The position numbers were made by a program, and so were the translations under genes. A stretch of DNA of 51,556 bases, taken from Parvibaculum sp. Its GTDB lineage: Bacteria; Pseudomonadota; Alphaproteobacteria; Parvibaculales; Parvibaculaceae. Shown piece by piece: positions 15,413 through 23,616 of this stretch. The notes under the pieces were generated by a model, which had not been told where the DNA came from, searched no databases, and saw only the letters and a list, made by a program, of their open reading frames with translations. Positions within the stretch are counted from its first letter, which is position 1; each line of letters begins with the position of its first letter. The stretch lies in the NCBI GenBank assembly GCA_030682415.1, contig JAUXOE010000186.1, positions 1-51,556 of the forward strand, written 5' to 3'.

Positions 15413-16204
15413 ATGACGGGCGATGCGGGGCTGGACAATGTAGCGGGGGGCGCAGATGCGCGCCCGCACCTGGTTGCCGACAATCCGGGGCTTTCGGTCG
15501 AGAAAATCGGCAAGAGCTTCAAGGGGCGGCCGGTCGTGCGCAGCGTCAGCTTCCATGTCCAGCGCGGCGAGGCCGTCGGCCTTCTGGGCCCCAACGGCGC
15601 CGGCAAGACCACCGTTTTCTACATGATCACCGGGCTCATTCAGCCGGACTACGGCACCATCCTGCTCGACGGGCAGGATGTGACGGGCCTGCCCATGTAT
15701 CGCCGCGCCCGCCGCGGCATCGGCTATCTGCCGCAGGAAGCCTCGATTTTTCGCGGCATGACGGTCGAACAGAATATCCGCGCCGTGCTCGAAGTGGTCG
15801 AGCATGACCGCGACCGGCGCGAGGCCGAGCTTGACGATCTGCTTGCCGAATTCTCGATCACCCATCTCCGGCGGACACCGGCCATCGCGCTTTCGGGCGG
15901 CGAACGGCGGCGCGTCGAGATTGCGCGCGCGCTGGCCACGCAACCCTCCTTCATGCTGCTCGACGAGCCTTTTGCCGGCATCGACCCGATTGCCATCGGC
16001 GACATCCGCGATCTGGTCGCGCATCTGAAGGATCGCGGTATCGGCGTATTGATCACCGACCACAATGTTCGCGAGACGCTGGAACTCATCGACCATGCCG
16101 TCATCATTCATGACGGCGCCGTGCTCATGGAGGGCGAACCTTCCGCCATCGTGGGCAACGAGGACGTACGCCGGCTCTATCTCGGCGAACGGTTCAGTCT
16201 GTAG
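15413..16204 (+). CDS. lptB: LPS export ABC transporter ATPase LptB
   Basis: LptB is the ATPase of the LptB2FG complex that extracts LPS from the inner membrane. This 263-residue protein has Walker A LGPNGAGKTTVFYMITG, Q-loop GIGYLPQEASIFRGMTVEQNI, signature LSGGERRRVEIARALA, Walker B FMLLDEPFAGIDPIA and H-loop ITDHNVRETLELIDHA. The YLPQEASIF stretch and the end EDVRRLYLGERF are specific to LptB. About 22 extra residues precede the ABC domain. It lies between lptA and rpoN, the standard proteobacterial order, and ends 23 nt before rpoN. Confidence 0.96.
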   Translation: MTGDAGLDNVAGGADARPHLVADNPGLSVEKIGKSFKGRPVVRSVSFHVQRGEAVGLLGPNGAGKTTVFYMITGLIQPDYGTILLDGQDVTGLPMYRRARRGIGYLPQEASIFRGMTVEQNIRAVLEVVEHDRDRREAELDDLLAEFSITHLRRTPAIALSGGERRRVEIARALATQPSFMLLDEPFAGIDPIAIGDIRDLVAHLKDRGIGVLITDHNVRETLELIDHAVIIHDGAVLMEGEPSAIVGNEDVRRLYLGERFSL

Positions 16205-16227
16205 GCGGCGGGGAGGCGGCATAGATC

Positions 16228-17769
16228 ATGGCGCTTGCACCGCGACTTGAGATGCGCCAGGGGCAATCCCTGGTGATGACGCCGCAGCTCCAGCAAGCGA
16301 TCAAGCTGCTGCAGCTTTCCAATCTCGAACTTGCCGAATATGTCGACCAGGAACTCGAGCGCAATCCGCTGCTCGAAAACGGCGTCGCCAATCCCGAGCG
16401 CGCAGCCGACGAGCGCGAAGCGCCGGCTGAAACACACGACCAGGTGACGACGTCCGAGACCGCGCTGACGCTCAACGAGGACGGGCCGCCGCCCGGCCGC
16501 GACGGCGATCTCGATACCGACTACGAGAATGTCTATGCCGACGAGGCGCGCGCCGATACGCAGAACAACGAGGCCGCGGGCGAGACGCCGGGGCCAACCG
16601 GTTCCGACTGGCAAAGCATGCGGACGAGCGGTGGCGGCGGAAGCGGCGATGGCGACTATGATTTCGCCGCGACGCTGACGCGCGAGGCGACGCTGGCCGA
16701 ACATCTGACCGATCAGATGAACATGGCGCTGAAGATGCCGGGTGACCGCATGATCGCGGCCTTCCTGATCGACCAGGTCAACGAGGCGGGTTACATGACC
16801 GCCGAGCTCGCCGAAGTGGCGGAACGACTCGGCGTCGATGTCGAAGATGTCGAGGCGGTTCTCGGTGTGCTGCAGACCTTCGAGCCGACCGGCATCTGCG
16901 CGCGCAATCTGAAGGAATGTCTGACGCTGCAGCTTGCCGAGCAGGACCGGCTCGACCCGGCGATGCGGGCCTTTCTCGACAATCTCGAACTTTTCGCGCG
17001 GCGCGATTTCGACACGCTGATGAAGTTGACCGGCGCCGACCGCGACGACATCGCCTCGATGATCGACGACATTCGCGGCTGCAATCCGAAACCCGGTCTG
17101 GCCTTTGGCGGCGAGCCCGTGGTGCCGGTCATTCCCGATGTCTTCGTGCGCGCGCGTTCCGATGGCGGCTGGGCGATCGAGCTCAACACCGAAACGCTGC
17201 CGCGCGTGCTGATCAATCAGCAATATTATGCCGAGGTCAGCAAGTTCTCGAATGACCCGAAGGCGAAAGCCTATCTCTCCGAATGCCTCAACAACGCCAA
17301 TTGGCTGGTCAAGAGCCTCGACCAGCGGGCGCGCACGATTTTGAAAGTCGCGTCCGAAATCGTGCGCCAGCAGGACGGCTTTCTGGTTCACGGCGTGCAG
17401 CATCTGAAGCCGCTCAATCTGAAGACCATCGCCGAGGCGATCTCTATGCATGAATCGACGGTCAGCCGGGTTACGGCGAACAAATACATCGCCACGCCGC
17501 GCGGCATTTTCGAGATGAAGTATTTCTTCACCTCCTCGATCGCCTCGTCGGAAGGCGGCGCCGCGCATTCGGCCGAGGCTGTGCGCCACCGCATCAAGGA
17601 CCTGATCGACCGCGAATTGTCGGATGCGGTGCTCTCCGACGACAATATCGTCGACATTCTGAAGGGTCAGGGCGTCGACATTGCGCGGCGCACGGTCGCC
17701 AAGTACCGGGAAGCGCTCAACATTCCCTCCTCGGTGCAGCGCCGGCGCGAAAAGAAGGCCTATGCATGA
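16228..17769 (+). CDS. rpoN: RNA polymerase sigma-54 factor
   Basis: Sigma-54 directs RNA polymerase to -24/-12 promoters that need an AAA+ activator, controlling nitrogen and other responses. The 513-residue protein has region I at the N-terminus (LEMRQGQSLVMTPQLQQAIK, rich in Gln and Leu), an acidic region II of about 100 residues (60-150, DGPPPGRDGDLDTDYEN and GGGGSGDGDYD), the core-binding region, the HTH around ISMHESTVSRVTANKY, and the RpoN box ARRTVAKYR at residues 486-494. The acidic linker is longer than in E. coli. It follows lptB by 23 nt and precedes hpf and ptsN. Confidence 0.97.
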   Translation: MALAPRLEMRQGQSLVMTPQLQQAIKLLQLSNLELAEYVDQELERNPLLENGVANPERAADEREAPAETHDQVTTSETALTLNEDGPPPGRDGDLDTDYENVYADEARADTQNNEAAGETPGPTGSDWQSMRTSGGGGSGDGDYDFAATLTREATLAEHLTDQMNMALKMPGDRMIAAFLIDQVNEAGYMTAELAEVAERLGVDVEDVEAVLGVLQTFEPTGICARNLKECLTLQLAEQDRLDPAMRAFLDNLELFARRDFDTLMKLTGADRDDIASMIDDIRGCNPKPGLAFGGEPVVPVIPDVFVRARSDGGWAIELNTETLPRVLINQQYYAEVSKFSNDPKAKAYLSECLNNANWLVKSLDQRARTILKVASEIVRQQDGFLVHGVQHLKPLNLKTIAEAISMHESTVSRVTANKYIATPRGIFEMKYFFTSSIASSEGGAAHSAEAVRHRIKDLIDRELSDAVLSDDNIVDILKGQGVDIARRTVAKYREALNIPSSVQRRREKKAYA

Positions 17770-17854
17770 GTCGGGGCGCGGCCCTTCAAAGGCCGTGCAA
17801 ATGCGCTATATATAGTTGGAAGATATGGGGTTTCCGCCCTTCTCCGGCATCCGG

Positions 17855-17883
17855 TTGACACCCATGATGCGGCCCACTAGTTT
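17855..17883 (+). promoter_or_regulatory. Promoter upstream of hpf
   Basis: TTGACA (17855-17860), a 17-bp spacer and TAGTTT (17878-17883) form a good sigma-70 promoter. A short hairpin follows in the leader (CCCCGG 17902-17907 with CCGGGG 17915-17920, T-rich loop). The hpf start codon is about 135 nt downstream. The rest of the 254-nt rpoN-hpf gap shows no gene. Confidence 0.5.
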
Positions 17884-18023
17884 CCCCCTCGCTCAAAAGA
17901 CCCCCGGTTGTTTTCCGGGGCGCGGCGGCGGACACGGAGCAAACGGATTCCGGAACACGCCGGATCCGGGCGACCTCGTCAGGCAGTCACTATTTGTAGC
18001 GTAGCGACCCGGAAAGGTCTTTC

Positions 18024-18605
18024 ATGCAGGTTCAGGTCAGCGGTCATCATCTCGACGTCGGAGATGCGCTCCGCACCCATGCGACCGAACGCCTTCAGGC
18101 GGCGGTGACAAAATATTTCGACCGGCCGGTAGACGGCCAGGTCACGTTCAGCAAACAGGGCCACGAGTTTCGCGCCGACGCCTCGGCGCATCTCAGCTCC
18201 GGCATGCGCGTCAACGCGCAGGGCGCGGCCAACGAAGTCTATGCCTCGTTCGAGGCCGCGCTGGAGCGCCTCGAAAAGCGCCTGCGCCGCTACAAGCGCC
18301 GGCTGAAGAACCACAATCACGCCAACAAGGTGGAATTGCCGGCCGAGAGCTTTCCCTCTTTCGTTATCGAAGCGGGTGACGAGCACGAGGAAGTGCCGGA
18401 AGATGCGCAGCCCATCATCATCGCCGAGGGAACGACGTCCGTGCCGGTTTTCTCCGTCGGCGATGCGGTGATGCAGATGGATTTGAGCGACGCGCCGGTT
18501 GTGGTTTTCCGCAACCGTGCCGGCGGCGGTCTCAACCTCGTCTATCGCCGCACCGATGGACATATCGGCTGGATCGACACAGGTCGCGATATTGCAAAAG
18601 CTTGA
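18024..18605 (+). CDS. hpf: Ribosome hibernation-promoting factor, long form
   Basis: HPF binds the 30S decoding region in stationary or starved cells and, in its long form, dimerises ribosomes into 100S particles. This 193-residue protein has the N-terminal S30AE domain (MQVQVSGHHLDVGDALRTHA to KRLRRYKRRLKNH, residues 1-95), a linker, and the C-terminal dimerisation domain with IIIAEGTTSVPVFSVGDAVMQMDLSDAPVVVFRN and GGLNLVYRRTDGHIGWID. It is therefore the long type, as usual in Alphaproteobacteria. AAAGG precedes the start. Sitting between rpoN and ptsN is the standard order. Confidence 0.95.
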   Translation: MQVQVSGHHLDVGDALRTHATERLQAAVTKYFDRPVDGQVTFSKQGHEFRADASAHLSSGMRVNAQGAANEVYASFEAALERLEKRLRRYKRRLKNHNHANKVELPAESFPSFVIEAGDEHEEVPEDAQPIIIAEGTTSVPVFSVGDAVMQMDLSDAPVVVFRNRAGGGLNLVYRRTDGHIGWIDTGRDIAKA

Positions 18606-18723
18606 CGAATTGAAAGCGAACCCGACCATAGCCGGGGCCTCCCGGACGACGACCGTGTCTCATGCACGCCGCATGACGCCGCGTCCCGTCCCGACAAATG
18701 CCCCGCAAAGCAGGACCCGGACC

Positions 18724-19188
18724 ATGGAGCTTGAAGATCTGGTGCAGCCGGAGGGGGTCATCGCTCACCTCAAGGTCACCAGCAAAAAGCAGGCACTGCA
18801 GGAACTCGCCGAACGTGCGGCGAAGCTGACAGGCCTTTCGGAGCGCGCCATTTTCGAAACGCTGCTGGAGCGCGAGCGTCTCGGCTCGACCGGCGTCGGA
18901 CAGGGCATCGCCATTCCACATGGCAAGCTCGGCGAGCTCGATCGCTTGCACGGGCTTTTCGCACGGCTCGACACGCCGATCGATTTCGAATCCGTCGACG
19001 ACCAGCCGGTCGATCTGATGTTTCTGCTGCTGGCGCCGGAATCGGCGGGCGCCGATCATCTGAAGGCGCTGGCGCGCATCTCGCGCCTGTTGCGCAATCC
19101 GGCCGTGGTCGAGAAGCTGCGCGCCTCCGAAGACGCCTCGGCGCTCTTTTCCATTCTCACCGAACCGGTGGCAACCAGCGCGGCTTGA
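18724..19188 (+). CDS. ptsN: PTS-Ntr EIIA protein (nitrogen regulatory)
   Basis: EIIA-Ntr accepts phosphate from NPr in a regulatory, non-transporting phosphotransfer chain affecting potassium uptake, nitrogen and carbon control. This 154-residue protein has the EIIA fructose/mannitol-type domain with the phosphorylated His at 66 (GQGIAIPHGKLGEL) and the downstream LFARLDTPIDFESVDDQPVDLMFLLLAPE. The frame is open back to 18499, but homology starts at MELEDLVQPEGVIAHLKVTS and an AGGA box lies 8 nt before that ATG. It lies 118 nt after hpf and is followed by a strong intrinsic terminator that closes the block. Confidence 0.95.
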   Translation: MELEDLVQPEGVIAHLKVTSKKQALQELAERAAKLTGLSERAIFETLLERERLGSTGVGQGIAIPHGKLGELDRLHGLFARLDTPIDFESVDDQPVDLMFLLLAPESAGADHLKALARISRLLRNPAVVEKLRASEDASALFSILTEPVATSAA

Positions 19189-19210
19189 TCCGTTTATCCC
19201 TTCACCGACA

Positions 19211-19242
19211 AAAAGCCCCGTTCTCGCGAACGGGGCTTTTTT
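19211..19242 (+). terminator. Intrinsic terminator after ptsN
   Basis: A perfect 13-bp stem (19211-19223 with 19228-19240) closes a TCGC loop and ends in TTTTTT. The AAAA on the left side makes it symmetric, so it can also terminate the convergent DUF1150-side transcript. Confidence 0.9.
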
Positions 19243-19265
19243 CGTGCGCGCCGGAACAATGTCCC

Positions 19266-19583
19266 TTAATGGACGCTGACCGGCTCCAGGTCGTATTGCC
19301 GGGCGCCGGCAAAAGCCGCGTCGCGGCTGTCGAGCACGGCCATGCGAATACCGTTGGCCGCATGCACCGCATAGAGGCGCGTATCGGCGGGCAGGTTCAG
19401 TTCGTCGCCGGTTTCGCCCTCGATCTCGCTCGCGCGCACTTCGCGCACATAGACGATGTTGGGCACGCCGACATTGGCGAACATTTCGGGCGTCAGGGCG
19501 CGGAAATCCTCCGTGCCCCAGCCGCTGACCGGTTCGATGTTCTCGGCCGCGTCGTTGTCCGTTTCGTTGCGCATGGTACTCAC
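19266..19583 (-). CDS. DUF1150 family protein
   Basis: This 105-residue protein belongs to the DUF1150 family, found in Alphaproteobacteria and usually encoded next to a small heat-shock protein, as here. Recognisable stretches are DFRALTPEMFANVGVPNIVYVREV and LYAVHAANGIRMAVLDSRDAAFAGA. It is acidic, has no signal peptide or membrane helix, and its function is not known. It starts 38 nt after the hsp20 stop, and a GAGTGAG box precedes the ATG, so the two genes form an operon driven by the sigma-32-type promoter upstream of hsp20. A role in stress physiology follows only from this linkage. Confidence 0.85.
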   Translation of the reverse strand: MSTMRNETDNDAAENIEPVSGWGTEDFRALTPEMFANVGVPNIVYVREVRASEIEGETGDELNLPADTRLYAVHAANGIRMAVLDSRDAAFAGARQYDLEPVSVH

Positions 19584-19621
19584 TCCTTATCCACCCTTCC
19601 TTCTTTAACGAAGCAAAGGGA

Positions 19622-20086
19622 TTACTCCGTCGCGCCGGCGCGGCGCGTGTCCGACACCGGACGGCCGGCGGCGGCCGGCATCTCTTCGACGATCTCGATC
19701 GTCTGAACGGTCTTTTCCGGCGCCGGCCGTTCAAGGTCGATTTTCAGCAGGCCGTTTTCGAGCCGCGCGGTCCGCACTTTCATGCCGTCGGCCAGCACGA
19801 AGGCGCGCTGAAACTGGCGCGCGGCGATGCCGCGATGGAGATAGGTGCGGTCGTCTTCCTCGCGTTGCCGCCCGCGAATGACCAGCTCGCTGTTCTCGAC
19901 CGTGACCGACAATTCGTCGCGCGAAAATCCGGCGACCGCCAGCGTGATCCGCAGCGCCGCACCGGCCTCGGCCGCCAGTTGCTCGACATTGTAGGGCGGA
20001 TAGCCGTCGGAGGCCTTGGCGGCCCGTTCGAGCAACCGTTCCATCTGCTCGAAGCCCAGCAGGAAAGGGCTGTTGAACTGAATCAT
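19622..20086 (-). CDS. Hsp20 / alpha-crystallin small heat-shock protein
   Basis: This 154-residue sHSP binds unfolding proteins and holds them for refolding by DnaK. The N-terminal arm is typical of the IbpA/HspA class (MIQFNSPFLLGFEQMERLLER, YPPYNVEQ). The alpha-crystallin domain runs from ALRITLAVAGFSRDELSVTVENSELVIRG through TYLHRGIAARQFQRAFVLADGMKV to LENGLLKIDLERP. The usual C-terminal I-x-I anchor is probably IEI in TVQTIEIVEE. The open frame extends to 20116; the ATG at 20086 has GGAG 9 nt upstream and is preferred over the ATG at 20092. It is followed by DUF1150 and is preceded by a heat-shock promoter. Confidence 0.93.
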   Translation of the reverse strand: MIQFNSPFLLGFEQMERLLERAAKASDGYPPYNVEQLAAEAGAALRITLAVAGFSRDELSVTVENSELVIRGRQREEDDRTYLHRGIAARQFQRAFVLADGMKVRTARLENGLLKIDLERPAPEKTVQTIEIVEEMPAAAGRPVSDTRRAGATE

Positions 20087-20156
20087 GCGCATCGTCTCCA
20101 AAGCCCTGTTTGGCAAGCGACTTTGTTTCCGGCCCTTTTGCGGCGCCGTTGATTAC

Positions 20157-20186
20157 TATGTGGGGATTCGCGTTTTGCGTTGCAAG
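20157..20186 (-). promoter_or_regulatory. Sigma-32 (RpoH) type promoter of hsp20
   Basis: On the minus strand CTTGCA (20181-20186), a 15-bp spacer and CCCCACATA (20157-20165) match the alphaproteobacterial RpoH consensus (CTTGAA and CCCCATnTA) closely. Transcription would start near 20150, giving a 63-nt leader. In it CAAAG can pair with CUUUG directly before the GGAG ribosome site, a possible weak thermosensor. Confidence 0.75.
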
Positions 20187-20310
20187 AAGAGGGCTTGCCC
20201 TCGGGGTTGGCGGCCGTTGCGGCGGGGTTTTGTCCGGTTCTGCCTTGAAATCGCCCCATCGGCGGGTCATCGTCGCATTTACGGGCGGGGCAACGGCCGG
20301 AGGACAATCG

Positions 20311-20934
20311 ATGTTCAAACTCGCCCCCCTTCCCTTTGCAAAAGACGCGCTTGAGCCGCATGTCTCGGTCGAGACGCTCGCCTGTCATTACGGCAAACAC
20401 CACAAGGCCTATGTCGACAAGGTCAACGAACTGACCAAGGGCACGGATCTCGCCGATCTCGATCTGGTCGCGCTCATTCGCAAACTGGCGCATGACACAA
20501 CCAGAAAGATCCTCTTCAACAATGCGGCGCAAGTCTGGAACCATGATTTCTACTGGCAATCGCTCGCGCCCGATGGCGGCGGCGCGCCCGGCGGGGCCCT
20601 GGCCGAGCGGATCGAGCACGACTTCGGCGGCTATGACAATTTCAGGAAAGCGTTCAGCGAAGCGGCGGTCGGCCAGTTCGGTTCCGGCTATTGCTGGCTC
20701 GTCTGCGGCGCCGACGGCAAGCTGAAAATCCAGGCGACCGCCAATGCCGAAACGCCGATCGCCGATGGCAAGGATGTGCCGCTGCTGACAACGGATGTCT
20801 GGGAACACGCCTATTATCTCGACTACCAGAACAAGCGTGCCGACTATCTCGACACCTTCCTCGATCATCTCGTCAACTGGGCCTTCGCCGAGGCAAACTT
20901 CGCCGCCGTCGTCCGGCGCCAGGCGGCCGCGTAG
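20311..20934 (+). CDS. sodB: Superoxide dismutase (Fe type)
   Basis: The enzyme converts superoxide to hydrogen peroxide and oxygen. The 207-residue protein has the metal ligands in context: HYGKHHKAYVDKVN (His), NNAAQVWNHDFYW (His) and LTTDVWEHAYYLDYQNKRADYLD (Asp and His). The Gln of AAQVWNH and the GGYDNF region point to the iron-type subfamily rather than Mn. No signal peptide, so cytoplasmic. The frame extends to 20110 but the strong GGAGGACAA box and the family start MFKLAPLPFAKDALEPH fix 20311. It diverges from hsp20. The nearby ferric-iron transporter may make iron supply relevant, which is only context. Confidence 0.96.
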   Translation: MFKLAPLPFAKDALEPHVSVETLACHYGKHHKAYVDKVNELTKGTDLADLDLVALIRKLAHDTTRKILFNNAAQVWNHDFYWQSLAPDGGGAPGGALAERIEHDFGGYDNFRKAFSEAAVGQFGSGYCWLVCGADGKLKIQATANAETPIADGKDVPLLTTDVWEHAYYLDYQNKRADYLDTFLDHLVNWAFAEANFAAVVRRQAAA

Positions 20935-21019
20935 GCGCGCCAAATCGGCGCTTGGTTGCCGCGCCCGCTTTTGCCAGACTGTGCGCCGGTTGAACGCGGC
21001 AAAACAGGGGGTACGGGGC

Positions 21020-22480
21020 GTGGAGACGGAGACGATCGAGGCCGAGCGCGTCTCCTACAATCCGAAAGCCATTGTCGCGGGGCTTGCCGTATTCGCTCTG
21101 ATGCTGGCCTTGCCGGCGCCCGAAGGTCTCTCGCCCGAAGGCTGGCGGCTGGCGGCGCTGGTCGCACTGATGGCGATCTGGTGGGTCACCGAAGCGATCC
21201 CGGTCTACGCGACCGGCCTTCTGCCGCTGGTCGGTTTTCCGCTGCTCGGCATCGCCGCGATCGGCACGGCGGCGGCACCTTACGCCAACCCGATCATCTT
21301 TCTCGTTCTCGGCGGCTTTCTGATTGCCGCCGCCATGCAGGCGACCGGCCTGCATCAGCGCATCGCGCTGCATGTACTCGCCCGCACCGGCACCGGCTCG
21401 CGTCAGCTTGTCGGCGGTTTCATGCTGACCGCCGCTTTTCTCTCGATGTGGGTCTCGAACACCGCGACCGCCGTGATGATGGTGCCGATCGCGATGTCGG
21501 TCATTGCGATCACGGTTGCCGATGACGGCGTTCATGCGCCCAGCGGCGGTCTCGATGTGGCGCTGCTGCTGGCGGTTGCCTATGGCGCCAGCATCGGCGG
21601 CATCGCCACCCTCATCGGCACGCCGCCCAACGCCTTTCTGGCCGGCTACATGGCGCAGGAGCACGGTCTTGAAATCGGCTTTGCGCAATGGATGCTCTTC
21701 GCGCTGCCGCTGTCGCTGGTGATGCTCGGTTGCTGCTGGCTGGTGCTGACGCGGCTTGCCTTTCGTCTCGACGGGCGGCCGATCGCCGGCGTCGCGGCGA
21801 CGCTCGGCCGGGCGCTGGACGGTCTCGGCCCGATCCGGCGGCCGGAAAAGACCGTTGCCGCCGTCTTCTTTTGCGCCGCCGCCGCCTGGATCGCGCAGCC
21901 GCTGATCGCCACCGTCATTCCCGATCTCTCCGACACGGTGATCGCGATGCTGGCGGCGCTGGCGCTTTTCATCATCCCGACGGGCGGCGGCAAGCCGGCG
22001 CTCAACTGGGAGCATGCGAGCCGCGTCCCTTACGGCTTGCTGCTGCTGTTCGGCGGCGGCTTGAGCCTTGCCGCCGCTTTCGGCTCGACGGGGCTGGCGC
22101 TCTGGCTCGCCGGCGGTCTGGGCGCTGCGGCGGGTCTGCCGGCGATCCTCGTCATCCTGCTGATCGTCGCCACCATTGTCTTCCTGACCGAACTCACCAG
22201 CAATATCGCGACAACGGCGGCGATGGTGCCGCTGCTTGCCGGTGTTGCCGTCGGCGCCGGCATCCATCCGCTGCTTCTCTGCGCGCCGGCGGCGCTGGCC
22301 GCCAGCTGCGCCTTCATGCTGCCGGTCGCCACCCCGCCCAATGCCGTCATCTTCGGCGCCGGCCATGTCACGATCCCGCAAATGGCCAAAGCCGGCATCT
22401 GGCTCAACATGTTCGCCATTATCGTCGTGACCCTGATGGCCTATGCGCTGCTGGGGCTCGCCTTTCCGCTGGTGGGGTGA
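21020..22480 (+). CDS. DASS (SLC13) family anion/dicarboxylate transporter
   Basis: This 486-residue inner-membrane protein with about 11-13 membrane segments belongs to the divalent anion:sodium symporter family, which takes up succinate, malate, citrate or sulfate. The first Na-binding motif is present (FLSMWVSNTATAVMMVP). The second is TELTSNIATTAAMVPLL, with Ile in place of the usual Thr of SNT. ATPPNAVIFGAGHVTIPQM is the conserved C-terminal loop. Two inverted repeats are evident from the pairs TLIGTPPNAFLAG and VATPPNAVIFG. The start is a GTG at 21020 (METETIEAERVSYN) after CAGGGGG; the upstream frame overlaps sodB and is discarded. It converges on fbpA with 3 nt between stops. Confidence 0.88.
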   Translation: METETIEAERVSYNPKAIVAGLAVFALMLALPAPEGLSPEGWRLAALVALMAIWWVTEAIPVYATGLLPLVGFPLLGIAAIGTAAAPYANPIIFLVLGGFLIAAAMQATGLHQRIALHVLARTGTGSRQLVGGFMLTAAFLSMWVSNTATAVMMVPIAMSVIAITVADDGVHAPSGGLDVALLLAVAYGASIGGIATLIGTPPNAFLAGYMAQEHGLEIGFAQWMLFALPLSLVMLGCCWLVLTRLAFRLDGRPIAGVAATLGRALDGLGPIRRPEKTVAAVFFCAAAAWIAQPLIATVIPDLSDTVIAMLAALALFIIPTGGGKPALNWEHASRVPYGLLLLFGGGLSLAAAFGSTGLALWLAGGLGAAAGLPAILVILLIVATIVFLTELTSNIATTAAMVPLLAGVAVGAGIHPLLLCAPAALAASCAFMLPVATPPNAVIFGAGHVTIPQMAKAGIWLNMFAIIVVTLMAYALLGLAFPLVG

Positions 22481-22483
22481 GGC

Positions 22484-23533
22484 CTATTTCCACCCGGCGC
22501 GGTCGAAGATGCGCACCGCTTCGGGCTGGTTGCGGCCAAGCGCACTGGCGTTCAGCGCGTCTTCCCTGAAATCGCCGAAACCGGTGACCGGACTGTCGAT
22601 GACGACGCCGGGTACGGCCGCATATTCATGGTTCTGTTCGCTGAAGGCGCGCTGCGCCCAGTCGCCGGTCAGGAATTCAATGAAGCGCACGGCGTTGTCG
22701 CGGTTCGGCGCCTGCACGAGAACACCGGCGCCGCTGATATTGACATGCGTGCCGTTGCCCTGCTGATCGGGGAACACAAGTTCGACCGCTTCGGCAACCG
22801 CGCGGTCCTCGGCCTTGTCCGATCCCATCAGGCGGCCGAGATAATAGGTGTTGACCAGCGAGATGCGGCATTCGCCGGCGGCGACCGCCTGGATATTTCC
22901 GGTGTCGTTGCCTTGCGGCTGCCGTGCGAAATTGGCGACCACGCCCTTCGCCCAGCTTTCGGCCTCCTCCGTACCCTGATGTTCGATGATCGCGGCCAGC
23001 AGCGACAGGTTGTAGATGTTCGAGGAGGAGCGCATGCAGATTTCGCCTTCATGCACCGGGTCGGCGAGATCGGCATAGGTTTCGAGTTTCTCGGGGCGCC
23101 CCTGGGCTTTGTTGTAGATGATGATGCGGGCGCGCTTCGACAGGCCGAACCACAAGCCATCCGGATGACGCAGATGTTCGGGAATGCGCGTCTGCAGAAT
23201 TTCGGATGCCACCGGTTGAAAGAGCCCTTTCTCCTCGGCGCGCCACAGCCGCCCGGCATCGACCGTGATCAGCAGGTCGGCGGGGCTTTGTGCCCCTTCG
23301 CGTTCGATGCGCGCGATCAGCTCGTCGCTGTCGCCTTCGATCAGGTTGATCGCAATGCCGGTCTCTTCGGTGAACTTGTCGTAGAGCGCCAGGTCGGTGT
23401 CGTAGTGGCGTGCCGAATAGATATTCAGCGTTGCGCTGGCCGATACCGCGTTTCGGTCGGTGCCCATTTGCGTGCCGACGATGAGCGCGATGGCGAGACC
23501 GAGGATAAGTATGCCGGCATAGAGACGTGACAT
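22484..23533 (-). CDS. fbpA: Ferric-iron ABC transporter substrate-binding protein
   Basis: This 349-residue periplasmic iron-binding protein of the FbpA/AfuA/FutA type starts with a hydrophobic signal or anchor (residues 1-25, MSRLYAGILILGLAIALIVGTQ). The mature domain begins LNIYSARHYDTDLALYDKF, the typical start with iron-ligand Tyr/His residues. RISLVNTYYLGRLMG contains the paired Tyr that coordinate iron, and YNLSLLAAIIEHQG belongs to the hinge region. It delivers Fe3+ to FbpB and FbpC. The gene follows fbpC by 122 nt on the same strand, and that gap holds both a Pho box and a Fur-like site, so this gene probably has its own regulated promoter. Confidence 0.93.
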   Translation of the reverse strand: MSRLYAGILILGLAIALIVGTQMGTDRNAVSASATLNIYSARHYDTDLALYDKFTEETGIAINLIEGDSDELIARIEREGAQSPADLLITVDAGRLWRAEEKGLFQPVASEILQTRIPEHLRHPDGLWFGLSKRARIIIYNKAQGRPEKLETYADLADPVHEGEICMRSSSNIYNLSLLAAIIEHQGTEEAESWAKGVVANFARQPQGNDTGNIQAVAAGECRISLVNTYYLGRLMGSDKAEDRAVAEAVELVFPDQQGNGTHVNISGAGVLVQAPNRDNAVRFIEFLTGDWAQRAFSEQNHEYAAVPGVVIDSPVTGFGDFREDALNASALGRNQPEAVRIFDRAGWK

Positions 23534-23580
23534 GGATGTTCCCGGGTTCGAGGAGGAGGATTCGGCGTCTGGACTAACTT

Positions 23581-23599
23581 GATAACGACTATCATTCGC
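23581..23599 (-). promoter_or_regulatory. Fur-like box upstream of fbpA
   Basis: On the minus strand the site reads GCGAATGATAGTCGTTATC. It matches 15 of 19 positions of the classical Fur box (GATAATGATAATCATTATC) and contains a TGATA/TATCA inverted pair. It lies about 50 nt before the fbpA start, where -10/+1 would be expected for the Pho box above it. Iron repression is inferred. Confidence 0.6.
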
Positions 23600-23616
23600 G
23601 CCATCACTTCGTCATG

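Noticed and set aside
17770-18023. Possible small RNA between rpoN and hpf
   Set aside because: A promoter and a short hairpin are present, but they fit an hpf leader; no terminator closes a separate RNA.
20248-20265. CTTGAA followed by CCCCAT on the plus strand before sodB, like a second sigma-32 promoter
   Set aside because: The boxes are only 4 bp apart, far too close for a functional promoter.
20873-22381. 502-codon minus-strand frame opposite the DASS transporter
   Set aside because: Composition is charged and repetitive (Arg, Gly, Asp, Gln), as expected opposite a membrane protein; no family match.
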